A stretch of DNA of 64,000 nt from BRH-c25 sp035627615 (GTDB taxonomy: Bacteria; Bacillota; Clostridia; Lutisporales; Lutisporaceae). The translations under genes and the position numbers were made by a program. Location: assembly GCA_035627615.1 (NCBI GenBank), contig DASPLL010000018.1, positions 1 through 64,000 of the forward strand, read 5' to 3'. Within the stretch, counting starts at the first letter, position 1; each line of letters starts with the position of its first letter. Below the pieces are notes generated by a model. The model did not search any database, had not been told where the DNA came from, and worked only from the letters and a program-made list of their open reading frames with translations. This document shows, one piece after another, positions 16,647 through 24,808 of the stretch.

Positions 16647-17564
16647 ATGCCCATCAATATAGCAGATGATCTGCCGGCAGTGGAAACGCTGAACGGGGAG
16701 AATATATTTGTCATGACGGAAAGCCGGGCATGCCATCAGGACATAAGACCGCTTAAGATAGCGGTATTGAACCTGATGCCGACAAAGATCACAACAGAGA
16801 CCCAGCTTCTGAGGCTGCTGGGTAACTCACCGATTCAGGTGGATATAACGCTGCTGCATCCGAAGTCATATATGTCAAAAAACATACAGCGGTCGCACCT
16901 TCTCAAATTCTATAGCACCTTTGAGGATGTCCGGGATGAAAAGTTTGACGGGTTGATTATAACAGGAGCTCCGGTGGAGCTTATGCCCTTTGAGGAAGTG
17001 GCCTACTGGGAGGAGCTTTGTGAGATCATGGATTGGAGCCTGCACAATGTCTACTCCACCTTCCATATCTGCTGGGGTGCTCAGGCTGGATTGTACCACC
17101 ACTACGGCATCAGGAAGCATGCTCTGGATAAAAAGATGTTCGGGGTTTTTCCAACGAAGGTCAACTATAAGAACATAATGCTATTCAGAGGCTTTGACGA
17201 TGTGTTCTATGCGCCTCATTCACGGCATACGGAGATCCGGAGGGAGGATATTGAAGCAGTAAAGGAGCTGCTGCTGTTATCTGAATCTGAAAAAGCCGGT
17301 GTGTACATTGTGGCTGCAAAAAACGGAAGGCAGATCTTCGTGACGGGACATTCCGAATATGATCCCCTGACTCTGAAAGGCGAATATGACAGAGATGTCA
17401 ACGCGGGCTTGCCGATAGAGATCCCTTATGGCTATTATCCGGGAGATGATCCCTCAAAAGAGCCTGTAGTGACCTGGAGAGGCCATGCAAACCTGCTTTT
17501 TTCAAATTGGCTGAACTATTATGTATATCAGGAGACACCATACAATCTGGGAGAAATCGTATAA
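16647..17564 (+). CDS. metA: Homoserine O-acetyltransferase (MetA type)
   Basis: A 305-residue MetA-family acyltransferase. The catalytic cysteine is at residue 142 (STFHICWGAQ), with the HSRHTE histidine near 190-195. Residue 111 is glutamate (ITGAPVE). Work on MetA specificity links Glu at this position to acetyl-CoA use and Gly to succinyl-CoA, so O-acetylhomoserine is the expected product, matching the adjacent metY. Start ATG 16647 has GGAGGAA upstream. A strong terminator follows. Confidence 0.93.
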   Translation: MPINIADDLPAVETLNGENIFVMTESRACHQDIRPLKIAVLNLMPTKITTETQLLRLLGNSPIQVDITLLHPKSYMSKNIQRSHLLKFYSTFEDVRDEKFDGLIITGAPVELMPFEEVAYWEELCEIMDWSLHNVYSTFHICWGAQAGLYHHYGIRKHALDKKMFGVFPTKVNYKNIMLFRGFDDVFYAPHSRHTEIRREDIEAVKELLLLSESEKAGVYIVAAKNGRQIFVTGHSEYDPLTLKGEYDRDVNAGLPIEIPYGYYPGDDPSKEPVVTWRGHANLLFSNWLNYYVYQETPYNLGEIV

Positions 17565-17577
17565 TATTCAGCAAAGT

Positions 17578-17618
17578 TAAAAACACGGTAGAAGGATTAA
17601 TCCTTTCTACCGTGTTTT
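17578..17618 (+). terminator. Terminator of metY-metA
   Basis: AAAACACGGTAGAA pairs with TTCTACCGTGTTTT, with a small internal stem and a T run. Confidence 0.85.
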
Positions 17619-17639
17619 TTATAATGAGTAGGAAAGTAT

Positions 17640-17728
17640 AAATTTCCTTAGTGTTCCACTTGACCTCAACGAGTTTCAAAAAAGGCTTCCTTGGTTGTTA
17701 AAATGCTTAAATGGAAGCCTTTTTTATA
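17640..17728 (-). repeat. AACAACCAA-core element, copy a (doubles as terminator of the ACT gene)
   Basis: On the minus strand GGCTTCC (17684-17690) and GGAAGCC (17713-17719) pair around a loop holding AACAACCAA (17691-17699), then CTTTTTTGAAACTCG. The same core and flanks occur at 26851-26946 and 54486-54580 in the opposite orientation. The hairpin overlaps the stop of the ACT gene, and its T tract lies on the minus strand. Confidence 0.65.
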
Positions 17729-18059
17729 ACTCAAATTCTTTGTGAAGGGCATTTACTGCCGTCTTTTCATGCCTGCTCTCTATCAAACAGGATATGGTGG
17801 TATGGGAGTCAGAGGTATGAAGGAGGGGTATGTCGTTTTCCGCCAGGGCATGGGTGATTTTGGCCATTACGCCGGGTAAGCCCTTCATGCCGCTCCCTAT
17901 CATGGTCAACATGCTGCAATCCCCTACGGATTCACAGCATACAGGCTTTTCCTCCAGCAGCTTCAGGACGGTATCGGTATGTTTGCTGTCAATTATAAAA
18001 TATTTTGCCCGTGGATAAAGGTTTATCATACTGATATCGATACCCTCCTTATAAAACAT
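17724..18059 (-). CDS. Free-standing aspartokinase-type ACT-domain protein
   Basis: A 111-residue protein with no catalytic domain. Residues about 45-111 (CSMLTMIGSGMKGLPGV to NALHKEFEL) form a complete ACT domain with the LLHTSDSHTTISCLI segment characteristic of the C-terminus of lysine/threonine-sensitive aspartokinases. Residues 1-40 (GIDISMINLYPRAKYFIID) match only the second half of the first ACT domain, so the gene starts within a domain. It is the last gene of the SAM-controlled metF operon, 37 nt after metF. It may be a remnant of aspartokinase or a regulatory peptide that binds aspartokinase; B. subtilis makes an ACT-only subunit of LysC by internal initiation. GGAG lies about 11 nt before ATG 18059. 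Confidence 0.7.
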   Translation of the reverse strand: MFYKEGIDISMINLYPRAKYFIIDSKHTDTVLKLLEEKPVCCESVGDCSMLTMIGSGMKGLPGVMAKITHALAENDIPLLHTSDSHTTISCLIESRHEKTAVNALHKEFEL

Positions 18060-18096
18060 GGAAAACAGGTCTCCACCAGCCTTTATTGTGTATGTA

Positions 18097-19005
18097 TCAT
18101 TCCGCCAAATTCACCGGAGCTTCATTTTCGTTAAAAAAGCTCCTTATATTTGAGATATGGGATACTATTTTCCTTGCCACCTCCGGGCGGTTCATAGTAT
18201 ATAGATGTATTCCGTCGGCACCGTAGGAGAGGAGGTCTATTATCTGTTCCGCTGCATAAGCTATGCCTGCTTCCTTCAGTGCTTCAGGGTTGTCACCGTA
18301 TTTATCCAGGATACGTCTGAATTTGGCCGGAAGAGTGGCGCCGCAGAGATTTGTTATCCTTTCGATCTGCTTCTTGTTTATTACAGGCATGATTCCTGCG
18401 GAAACCGGCAGTGAGACCCCCAGGATATCAAGCTTTTCCAGGAAGGAGTAAAAGAGATTGTTATCGAAGAAAAGCTGTGTGATCAGGAAGTCAGCCCCGC
18501 ATTCGGCCTTTTGCTTAAGATGCCGCAGGTCCGCTATACTGTCGCGGCACTCTATATGTCCTTCAGGATAGCAGGCTGCACCGATGCAGAAGCTGCCGTC
18601 CTCCTTTAAATGTGTTATCAGGTCTTTGGCATATCTGTACTCTGATTTATCCAGGGAAGCAGGATCTTCACCATTAGGGAAATCTCCCCTCAGTGCCATT
18701 ATATTTTCTATATTGCTTTCTTTCAGCTCTTCAAGTATGCATTCAATATCGGACTTTGTCGAGCCTATGCAGGTGAGATGGGCCAGAGCCTCAATATGGT
18801 ACTTGTTCTTTATGAGGTCGGCGATCTTCACGGTATGGGCTTTGCTGCTGCCTCCGGCGCCGTAGGTTACGCTTATAAAGCCGGGCCTCAGGTCTGACAG
18901 CGCATCTATTGTATCCAGCACGGTATTTATTGAAGCTTCCGGTTTTGGGGGGAATATCTCAAGGGATATTACGGGTTTGTTTTTATAGAGCTCTTTTATT
19001 TTCAT
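18097..19005 (-). CDS. metF: Methylenetetrahydrofolate reductase
   Basis: A 302-residue TIM-barrel flavoprotein that makes 5-methyl-THF for MetH. Family segments include SLEIFPPKPE near the start with the catalytic Glu, SVTYGAGGS, ALAHLTCIG, NIMALRGD and ADFLITQLFFD. The downstream ATG (19005) is preferred because AGGAGG ends only just before ATG 19011. It is co-transcribed with the homocysteine-synthesis genes upstream, and the ribosome binding site overlaps the stop of the UPF0280 gene. Confidence 0.93.
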   Translation of the reverse strand: MKIKELYKNKPVISLEIFPPKPEASINTVLDTIDALSDLRPGFISVTYGAGGSSKAHTVKIADLIKNKYHIEALAHLTCIGSTKSDIECILEELKESNIENIMALRGDFPNGEDPASLDKSEYRYAKDLITHLKEDGSFCIGAACYPEGHIECRDSIADLRHLKQKAECGADFLITQLFFDNNLFYSFLEKLDILGVSLPVSAGIMPVINKKQIERITNLCGATLPAKFRRILDKYGDNPEALKEAGIAYAAEQIIDLLSYGADGIHLYTMNRPEVARKIVSHISNIRSFFNENEAPVNLAE

Positions 19006-19017
19006 TTTCATCCTCCT

Positions 19018-19740
19018 CTACACTTTTATCAGATTAACATCTCCACAGGCGCCCATCCTGTCGCCTGCTATTATGACAACTCCGTCCACACCCTGGAGAG
19101 ACATTGCATATTCAATTCCGGCCTCAACAGCAGCCTTATCCTTCACCACATTCCCTACAGCGGTGGCTGCGGCATCAGCCAAAACTGTATCCCTGGAAAT
19201 AATAACAGCCGCATCTGCCTTTCCAAAGCTCAGGGAATGCCCTACAGTTCCGCTGGAGGTGCATATTCCAAGCTCCTGATCCCTGCCCGGAACAAGAAGG
19301 GCAAGCTTGTTTGAAAAGGGCGAACTGCCTGCATATATGAGTATTCGTCTGTCTTTTTTGGATTTCACATATATATCGCCGCCATTTTCCACAATAACTT
19401 CATCGGTGAACCGGAGCAGGTGCTGCCCGACATATTTTGAAACAGCTCCCGCTACAGCGGCCATGGGCCCTACATTGGCAAGCTTTGCCCCACGGCACAT
19501 ATCGAGGATTATATCCGGGGCATTGTTTCCGGCCTCAACAGGTGACAGGCTCGTAAGGAAACCGGGATCAGCCTTGATGTACTCTGTTATGTCCTTCCTG
19601 TATTTTATAACGGCCTTCCTTGCTTCCTCCTCCAGGTTTTTCCCGGTAAAAATTTGAAGGTCGGACTCATACTCACATATATTAAAGCCTGTCAGCTCAC
19701 CAGTTTTCATATATTTCCGGTAGCTTCTCTCCTGATACAT
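19018..19740 (-). CDS. UPF0280 (COG2122, ApbE-like) protein of sulfide-dependent homocysteine synthesis
   Basis: A 240-residue protein beginning MYQERSYRKYMKTGE, the usual start of UPF0280. Core segments are GPMAAVAGAVSKYVG, VENGGDIYVK and LGICTSSGTVGHSLSFG near 160-178. COG2122, COG1900 (DUF39) and a small ferredoxin are the genes linked in methanogens and some anaerobic bacteria to homocysteine formation from aspartate semialdehyde and sulfide, bypassing acylhomoserine. All three are adjacent here in the order DUF39-Fd-COG2122. ATG 19740 was chosen because it follows the ferredoxin stop by 8 nt and matches the family start; longer versions would overlap the ferredoxin gene. Confidence 0.85.
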   Translation of the reverse strand: MYQERSYRKYMKTGELTGFNICEYESDLQIFTGKNLEEEARKAVIKYRKDITEYIKADPGFLTSLSPVEAGNNAPDIILDMCRGAKLANVGPMAAVAGAVSKYVGQHLLRFTDEVIVENGGDIYVKSKKDRRILIYAGSSPFSNKLALLVPGRDQELGICTSSGTVGHSLSFGKADAAVIISRDTVLADAAATAVGNVVKDKAAVEAGIEYAMSLQGVDGVVIIAGDRMGACGDVNLIKV

Positions 19741-19748
19741 ATGTGTGC

Positions 19749-19940
19749 CTATATTGAGCTTTCTATATTTATGGCTCTTAACGGACATGCCTTTATACAG
19801 CTGCGGCAGTGTGTGCACAGGAGTTCATCGAAGCCGAGGGTCCAATCCTTAGTCTCCATATAAAGGGCCCCTTCGCTGCATGCCGCAGTGCAGGCACCAC
19901 AGTGAACACATTTTTCTTTTGCTATATCAAGCTTGCTCAT
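19749..19940 (-). CDS. Small 2[4Fe-4S] ferredoxin of the homocysteine-synthesis operon
   Basis: A 63-residue ferredoxin with CVHCGACTAAC and CTHCRSCIKAC, each closed by a distal cysteine-proline or cysteine pattern. It corresponds to the ferredoxin part of the NIL-ferredoxin that accompanies DUF39 in methanogens, but the N-terminal NIL domain is absent. It would supply low-potential electrons to reductive sulfur insertion. AGGAGGTATAAT precedes ATG 19940. Confidence 0.85.
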   Translation of the reverse strand: MSKLDIAKEKCVHCGACTAACSEGALYMETKDWTLGFDELLCTHCRSCIKACPLRAINIESSI

Positions 19941-19961
19941 ATTATACCTCCTAGTATTCGG

Positions 19962-21113
19962 CTATTTCAGGGAATTCAGCCCTGCGGCTTCAGGAAAAGC
20001 TGCAATGGGCTGCTGCAGGGTAAAGCCTTTTCCAGCGACCCAATTCTTTAGTTCCAGGGCTATTTTTCTGGCCTTGTATAGGCTTGAAAGGGGGGAGGTC
20101 CTGACCTTCCTTCCCTCAATGTACACATATCCGCTTCTCAATTCCTCATAACTGCATTGTGCTAATGCCGGTCTGCTGCGGCTCGGAACACTGTAGTCAG
20201 CAATGCTCGTATATATGTCCTTGTTCCTGGCAGCAAGATTAACCAGCAGCTCGGCATCCAGTACCGGTATAGGTATCCCTATGCCGACAAACATTGAGGT
20301 GCCATAGTTTTCAAAGACCACAGGCCTTATATATTCGGTGCTCATCTGCTTCAGATCCCCTATTACCGCAAGAGTACATGCCGGAGATAGAGGTATCCCG
20401 TTTTCACCTCTAGGCTTTCCGCTTGCAAATTGGGTTCCCTGCCAGGATATGAAGCCCTGGGCGCCGGCAAGGAAGATCCGGGTGCCTATCCCTATGGTCC
20501 TAAGATAGGGATCCTTGAGCAAAGGACTGAGCTCACCCGCAGTGGAATAATTCACATTCGCCATATCCGGCTGAAGGACACCCATGTACGTATACAGTGT
20601 TTTATTGGATGTATTGACTGCCGCAGAGTAATTCTGGTAACAGTTCCTCGGATTGAAGAGATAGGCTTCGTTTATAGAATCCTTGGTGATGTATGTGTCT
20701 ATCTCAAGCCTCGGATAGCAGTCGGTGCCGTGGGAATATGCCTTAAGATGCACCTCCTTGCCGTCAATAAGGTCGCATATCACATGAGCGCCTCCATACT
20801 CTATACCCCGATCGCTTGACGCCTCGGTGGCTCCCAGGTATGAATCCACCGCAGCAAGCCCTCCATGGGCGCTTACATTGTTAAGCTCCACCTTTTCCAT
20901 CCTTATCGGCGGATCAGAGTGCCCGAAATTCAGGAAAGCACCGGAGGAACACATGGGGCCGAAGGTTGCTGTAGTTACTACATCCACATATTTTGCTGCA
21001 TCAGCAATACCACGCTCCTCTACTATGTCTATCAATTCTTCTGCTGTAACAACTACAGCGCTGCCTTTACTTATTTTGTCGTTGATTTCTTCAAAAGTTT
21101 TTTTCACCGGCAT
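19962..21113 (-). CDS. DUF39 homocysteine biosynthesis protein (COG1900)
   Basis: A 383-residue cytoplasmic protein of COG1900. The recognisable N-terminus is KTFEEINDKISKGSAVVVTA, followed by VDVVTTATFGPMCSSGAFLN with a conserved cysteine near 58. Mid segments are GGAHVICDLIDGKEVHLKA, FNPRNCYQNYSAAVN and GIGTRIFLAGAQGFISWQGT; the region near 320-350 ends RKVRTSPLSS. No CBS domains follow, unlike methanogen homologues. COG1900 proteins are needed for direct sulfuration of an aspartate-semialdehyde-derived intermediate to homocysteine. ATG 21113 has GAGGAGG 8 nt upstream; a longer start at 21140 is unsupported. It is the first gene after the second SAM-I riboswitch. Confidence 0.88.
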   Translation of the reverse strand: MPVKKTFEEINDKISKGSAVVVTAEELIDIVEERGIADAAKYVDVVTTATFGPMCSSGAFLNFGHSDPPIRMEKVELNNVSAHGGLAAVDSYLGATEASSDRGIEYGGAHVICDLIDGKEVHLKAYSHGTDCYPRLEIDTYITKDSINEAYLFNPRNCYQNYSAAVNTSNKTLYTYMGVLQPDMANVNYSTAGELSPLLKDPYLRTIGIGTRIFLAGAQGFISWQGTQFASGKPRGENGIPLSPACTLAVIGDLKQMSTEYIRPVVFENYGTSMFVGIGIPIPVLDAELLVNLAARNKDIYTSIADYSVPSRSRPALAQCSYEELRSGYVYIEGRKVRTSPLSSLYKARKIALELKNWVAGKGFTLQQPIAAFPEAAGLNSLK

Positions 21114-21170
21114 AAGTTTTACCTCCTCTAATGGTTGCATTAATAAGTGTCAGAGATAATAAGCAAATAG

Positions 21171-21203
21171 AAAGGCTGCTTCCGGATAGGAAAGCAGCCT
21201 GAA
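21171..21203 (-). terminator. Expression-platform terminator of the leftward SAM-I riboswitch
   Basis: On the minus strand AGGCTGCTTTCC pairs with GGAAGCAGCCT and is followed by a T-rich tract. It lies between the aptamer and the DUF39 gene. Confidence 0.85.
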
Positions 21204-21242
21204 TATGGCTTGTAAAGTACAATGTACCTTAATCTATGCTAT

Positions 21243-21350
21243 CCTTATCTCTCAGAATATAATTCTGCAGGAATTGACACCGCTGCATTCGAATGAGAAT
21301 GCCGGTTGTCGGGCTTCATAGGGCCAGTCCCTCCACCTCTCTGGATAAGT
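21243..21350 (-). promoter_or_regulatory. SAM-I (S-box) riboswitch controlling DUF39-Fd-UPF0280-metF-ACT
   Basis: Read leftward: CTTATCCAGAGAGGTGGAGG, then GACTGGCCC, ATGAAGCCCGACAACC, the P3 arm around CATTCTCATTCGAATG and the closing GAGAGATAAG. It matches the S-box core and is strongly similar to the copy at 15076. Confidence 0.95.
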
Positions 21351-21453
21351 AATAAATATTCAATTTTTATACTTAAAGGAAATTGTATTTTATTTCTCAG
21401 CGTTTGTCAATATATTTATGCAGAAATTTAAAAAATATACTATTAACTGTAAA

Positions 21454-21634
21454 TACAGATTTATCGAAAGATGCGAGATACGAGATTCGAGATTCGAGAT
21501 TCGAGAAAAGCTTTGGTATTCCTTACGGGTCCAGGTTCCCTTCTTCCCCATACCCATAAGGAATACCAAGACCTCCTCGTATCACGTATCTCGCATCTCG
21601 TATCTGTAGAAGATTGCTTCGCAATCTTCTACAA
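21454..21634. repeat. CGAGATTCGAG heptamer palindrome, copy 1, plus adjoining hairpin
   Basis: The left arm (21470-21505) is tandem GATACGAGATTCGAG-like heptamers. The central hairpin pairs TTGGTATTCCTTACGGGT with ACCCATAAGGAATACCAA. The right arm (21576-21606) is the complement of the left. A second hairpin follows, GTAGAAGATTGC/GCAATCTTCTAC, at 21606-21632. Related copies occur at 25715, 34668, 35426, 36797, 39457 and 53826. Confidence 0.8.
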
Positions 21635-21693
21635 TTACTTATTGCATTTTGTTACAGAATAAGTATATTATTAGATAAATTGGAGGGCTGTAT

Positions 21694-22356
21694 ATGTATA
21701 TCGATAAAAAAGAAGCTTTAAGGTATATGGGCTACCGCGGTCAGAAAATGGATGACAGCCTGCAAAGCCTCCTGGATGCTTGCATTGATGAGGTAAAGGA
21801 GCTTTCGAAGGAAAGCTTCACATACCAAATCTTTGATATGGAGAAAATGGAAGAAGGCTTGCACCTGACGGGTACTACTCTTGTCCTGCAGGGAAAAGCT
21901 ATCCGTCAGCATCTGTCAAGGGCTGAAAAATGTGCAGTGATGGCAGTGACCCTGGGTATCGGAGTGGATAAGAGGATCAGTTATTATTCAAGGACAGACC
22001 TTACAAGGGGTATGATGCTTGATGCCTGCGCGACAGCTGCAGTAGAAGCCCTCTGTGATATGGTGCAAGAAGAAATAAAGGCTAAGGCAGGGGTAATGGG
22101 ACTGGATATAACACAAAGGTTCAGCCCGGGTTATGGGGATTTTTCCATAGATATTCAGAAGCATATAGTCAGAGTTTTGAAGGCTTATGAGAAGATAGGC
22201 CTTACAGTAAATGAATGCAGCATAATGATACCGAGAAAGTCTGTAACGGCAGTGATCGGTATGCAGAATGAGGGCTGCAGTGTGAGAAGTCATAAGTGTG
22301 CAGACTGTGAAGATAAGTATTGTACATTCAGAAAGGATAGGGATGAAAATGGATAG
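21694..22356 (+). CDS. Methionine synthase reactivation-domain protein
   Basis: A 220-residue protein matching the AdoMet-binding activation domain of B12-dependent MetH. Typical segments are MAVTLGIGVDKRISYYSRTD, DACATAAVEALCD and RFSPGYGDFSIDIQ near 140-153, followed by CSIMIPRKSVTAVIGM. It ends in a cysteine-rich tail (HKCADCEDKYC). The domain reductively methylates cob(II)alamin with SAM. The adjacent metH lacks this domain, so it is supplied in trans. The two genes overlap by 14 nt, indicating coupled translation. TTGGAGGGC precedes ATG 21694. Confidence 0.9.
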   Translation: MYIDKKEALRYMGYRGQKMDDSLQSLLDACIDEVKELSKESFTYQIFDMEKMEEGLHLTGTTLVLQGKAIRQHLSRAEKCAVMAVTLGIGVDKRISYYSRTDLTRGMMLDACATAAVEALCDMVQEEIKAKAGVMGLDITQRFSPGYGDFSIDIQKHIVRVLKAYEKIGLTVNECSIMIPRKSVTAVIGMQNEGCSVRSHKCADCEDKYCTFRKDRDENG

Positions 22357-24724
22357 AAGACTTGATTTTGATAGGTTTCTGGTGTTTGACGGAGGTATGG
22401 GGACAATGCTTCAGGCCGGTGGGCTATCCATGGGGGAGCTGCCGGAAAGCTGCAATATTGAGAATCCGGAAATGATACTGAACATACATAAGGCATATGT
22501 AGCTGCAGGAGCGGATGTTATAACCACAAATACCTTCGGAGCCAACAGGCATAAGCTGAAGGATTCGGGGCTCAATGTGGAGGAAGTCATAAGGAATGCT
22601 GTCAGAATAGCAAGGGAAGCGGCGGGAGACAAGCTTGTCGCTTATGATATGGGGCCTATAGGGCAGCTTATGGAGCCTTATGGTACATTATCCTTCCAGG
22701 ATGCCTGTGATACCTTTAAGGAGCAGGTAATAGCCGCAAGCTCCGCAGGAGCAGATTTGATCCTGATAGAAACGATGTCCGATATTTATGAAGTGAAGGC
22801 AGCAATCCTGGCTGCGAAGGAAAACAGCAGCCTGCCGGTAATATGTACCATGACCTTCCAGACTGACGGAAGGACTTTGATGGGCACAGATCCTATGACC
22901 ATGGTAAATATAGTATCGGGCTTGGGTGTGGATGCGCTGGGTATCAACTGCTCTGTGGGGCCGAAGGATATGATCCCGATGCTTGCCCAGGTGTTGAAGT
23001 ATTCTCCTGTGCCGGTTATAGTGCAGCCAAATGCGGGACTTCCCAAAGTTGTTTACGGCTATACGGTTTATGATGTCACCCCTGAAGAATTTGGGCAATA
23101 CATGGCCGAGATGGCCGATATGGGGGTCGTCATACTCGGGGGCTGCTGCGGTACGACTCCCGAGCATATAAAAGCTATAAGGAAGGCAATCTGCGGATTA
23201 AAGCCTGCCAGGCCTGAAGTAAAGAAGCTTACTGCAGTCAGCTCTGCAACCCATACAGTGGTTCTGGGAGAGGAGGTAAGGATAATAGGGGAGAGAATAA
23301 ACCCTACAGGCAAGAAGAAGCTTAAGCAGGCCCTGATAGATTCCGATATGGATTATCTTATTGGAGAAGCGATAGACCAGAGGGATGCCGGTGCAGATAT
23401 ATTGGATGTAAATGTGGGCCTCCCGGAAATAGATGAAAAAGCAGTAATGGTGGAAGCCGTAAAGGAAATACAGAACATAGTAAACCTCCCGCTGCAGCTT
23501 GACAGTGTGAGGCCTGAGGTAGTAGAGGCGGCTGCAAGGATATGTAGTGGAAGACCGATAATAAACTCAGTAAACGGTGAAGCAAAGATAATGGAGGCTA
23601 TATTTCCCATAGCGAAAAAATATGGATGCCTGGTAGTAGCTCTCACTCTGGATGAAAAGGGGATTCCGGAAAAAGCGGAGGACCGGCTGAGAATTGCTGA
23701 GCGGATCGTAAGGAAGGCAGAAGAGTATGGAATAGACAGAGAGGCTATTATTGTCGACTGCCTGGTGCTTACTGCTTCAGCACAGCAGAAGGAGGTCAGG
23801 GAGACAATCAAGGCTGTAGCTCTTGTCAAAGAGAAGCTGGGACTCAAGACAACTCTTGGGGTAAGTAATGTATCCTTCGGCCTGCCTGACAGGGAACTGC
23901 TGAACAGGACATTTCTGGCCATGACCCTGACTGCCGGGCTTGATGCACCGATATTGAACCCTATGGCGGAAGCTATGGTAAATACTATAAAGGCATACAA
24001 CGTGCTCTGGAATATAGACAGGGAAGCCAGGGAGTATATAAGGAGCCGCTCTGCCGTTGATAATAAGCCTGCATTCAAAGAGAAGGAAGGAAACCGGGAC
24101 CTTACGAAGATCATAATCGACGGAATGAAGGAGGAGGCTGCGCCCATGGTCAGACAGCTTCTTTCAGAGCTTGAGGGTATGAAGATCGTTGATGGTTATC
24201 TGATACCTGCTCTCGATATAGTAGGCCAGAAATATGAATCGGGAGAAATATTCCTTCCCCAGCTGATACAATCCGCTGAAACAGTGAAAAAGGCCTTTGA
24301 AGCAATAAAGGAAGATATGCTGAAGAATGCAGCCGGAGCCCAGGAAGCATATAAAGGCAAAATAGTCATTGCTACAGTAAAGGGAGACATACACGATATC
24401 GGCAAGAATATTGTAAAGATACTTCTGGAGAACTATGGTTTTGAAGTCCACGATCTTGGCAGGGATGTCCCGGTTGAAAGAGTTGTGGAAAAGGTTAAGG
24501 AAGAAAAGGCTTCTCTTGTTGGACTTAGTGCTCTTATGACCACAACAGTGAAGAGCATGGAGGATACAATAAAGGCACTCAGGCAGCACTGTCCGGATTG
24601 TAAGGTTGCTGTGGGCGGAGCGGTACTTAATGAGGATTATGCAAGAATGATCGGAGCAGACTATTATGCCGGGGATGCAAGGGGTGCAGTGCAGATTGCC
24701 CGTAAGCATTACGGATGTGAATAG
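22343..24724 (+). CDS. metH: B12-dependent methionine synthase lacking the activation domain
   Basis: A protein of about 793 residues with three modules. The homocysteine/zinc domain spans about 1-300 (DGGMGTML; zinc cysteines in GINCSVG near 203 and GGCCGTTP near 268). The methyl-THF (pterin-binding) domain spans about 310-570 (IGERINPTG). The cobalamin cap and Rossmann domain spans about 590-793, with GDIHDIGKNI near 682 carrying the lower-axial histidine. Length is about 400 residues short of full MetH because the activation module is the preceding gene. It methylates homocysteine with 5-methyl-THF, completing the pathway begun by metY/DUF39 and metF. The start is ATG 22343 or 22349, within the upstream gene. 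Confidence 0.95.
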   Translation: MKMDRRLDFDRFLVFDGGMGTMLQAGGLSMGELPESCNIENPEMILNIHKAYVAAGADVITTNTFGANRHKLKDSGLNVEEVIRNAVRIAREAAGDKLVAYDMGPIGQLMEPYGTLSFQDACDTFKEQVIAASSAGADLILIETMSDIYEVKAAILAAKENSSLPVICTMTFQTDGRTLMGTDPMTMVNIVSGLGVDALGINCSVGPKDMIPMLAQVLKYSPVPVIVQPNAGLPKVVYGYTVYDVTPEEFGQYMAEMADMGVVILGGCCGTTPEHIKAIRKAICGLKPARPEVKKLTAVSSATHTVVLGEEVRIIGERINPTGKKKLKQALIDSDMDYLIGEAIDQRDAGADILDVNVGLPEIDEKAVMVEAVKEIQNIVNLPLQLDSVRPEVVEAAARICSGRPIINSVNGEAKIMEAIFPIAKKYGCLVVALTLDEKGIPEKAEDRLRIAERIVRKAEEYGIDREAIIVDCLVLTASAQQKEVRETIKAVALVKEKLGLKTTLGVSNVSFGLPDRELLNRTFLAMTLTAGLDAPILNPMAEAMVNTIKAYNVLWNIDREAREYIRSRSAVDNKPAFKEKEGNRDLTKIIIDGMKEEAAPMVRQLLSELEGMKIVDGYLIPALDIVGQKYESGEIFLPQLIQSAETVKKAFEAIKEDMLKNAAGAQEAYKGKIVIATVKGDIHDIGKNIVKILLENYGFEVHDLGRDVPVERVVEKVKEEKASLVGLSALMTTTVKSMEDTIKALRQHCPDCKVAVGGAVLNEDYARMIGADYYAGDARGAVQIARKHYGCE

Positions 24725-24808
24725 TTTTATGGAAGCAATCACCTTGATTTTTCATGACGGTACAGGTTAGAATGGTATTGACATGATATATTTCAAGGGG
24801 GAGATAAA

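Noticed and set aside
21470..21606. CRISPR array suggested by repeated short units in the heptamer palindromes
   Set aside because: Units are 7 bp, contiguous and palindromic, with no spacers, leader or cas genes.
23353..24147. 264-codon open frame antisense to metH
   Set aside because: It lies fully inside metH, has serine/leucine-rich low-complexity content typical of an antisense shadow, and has no ribosome binding site.
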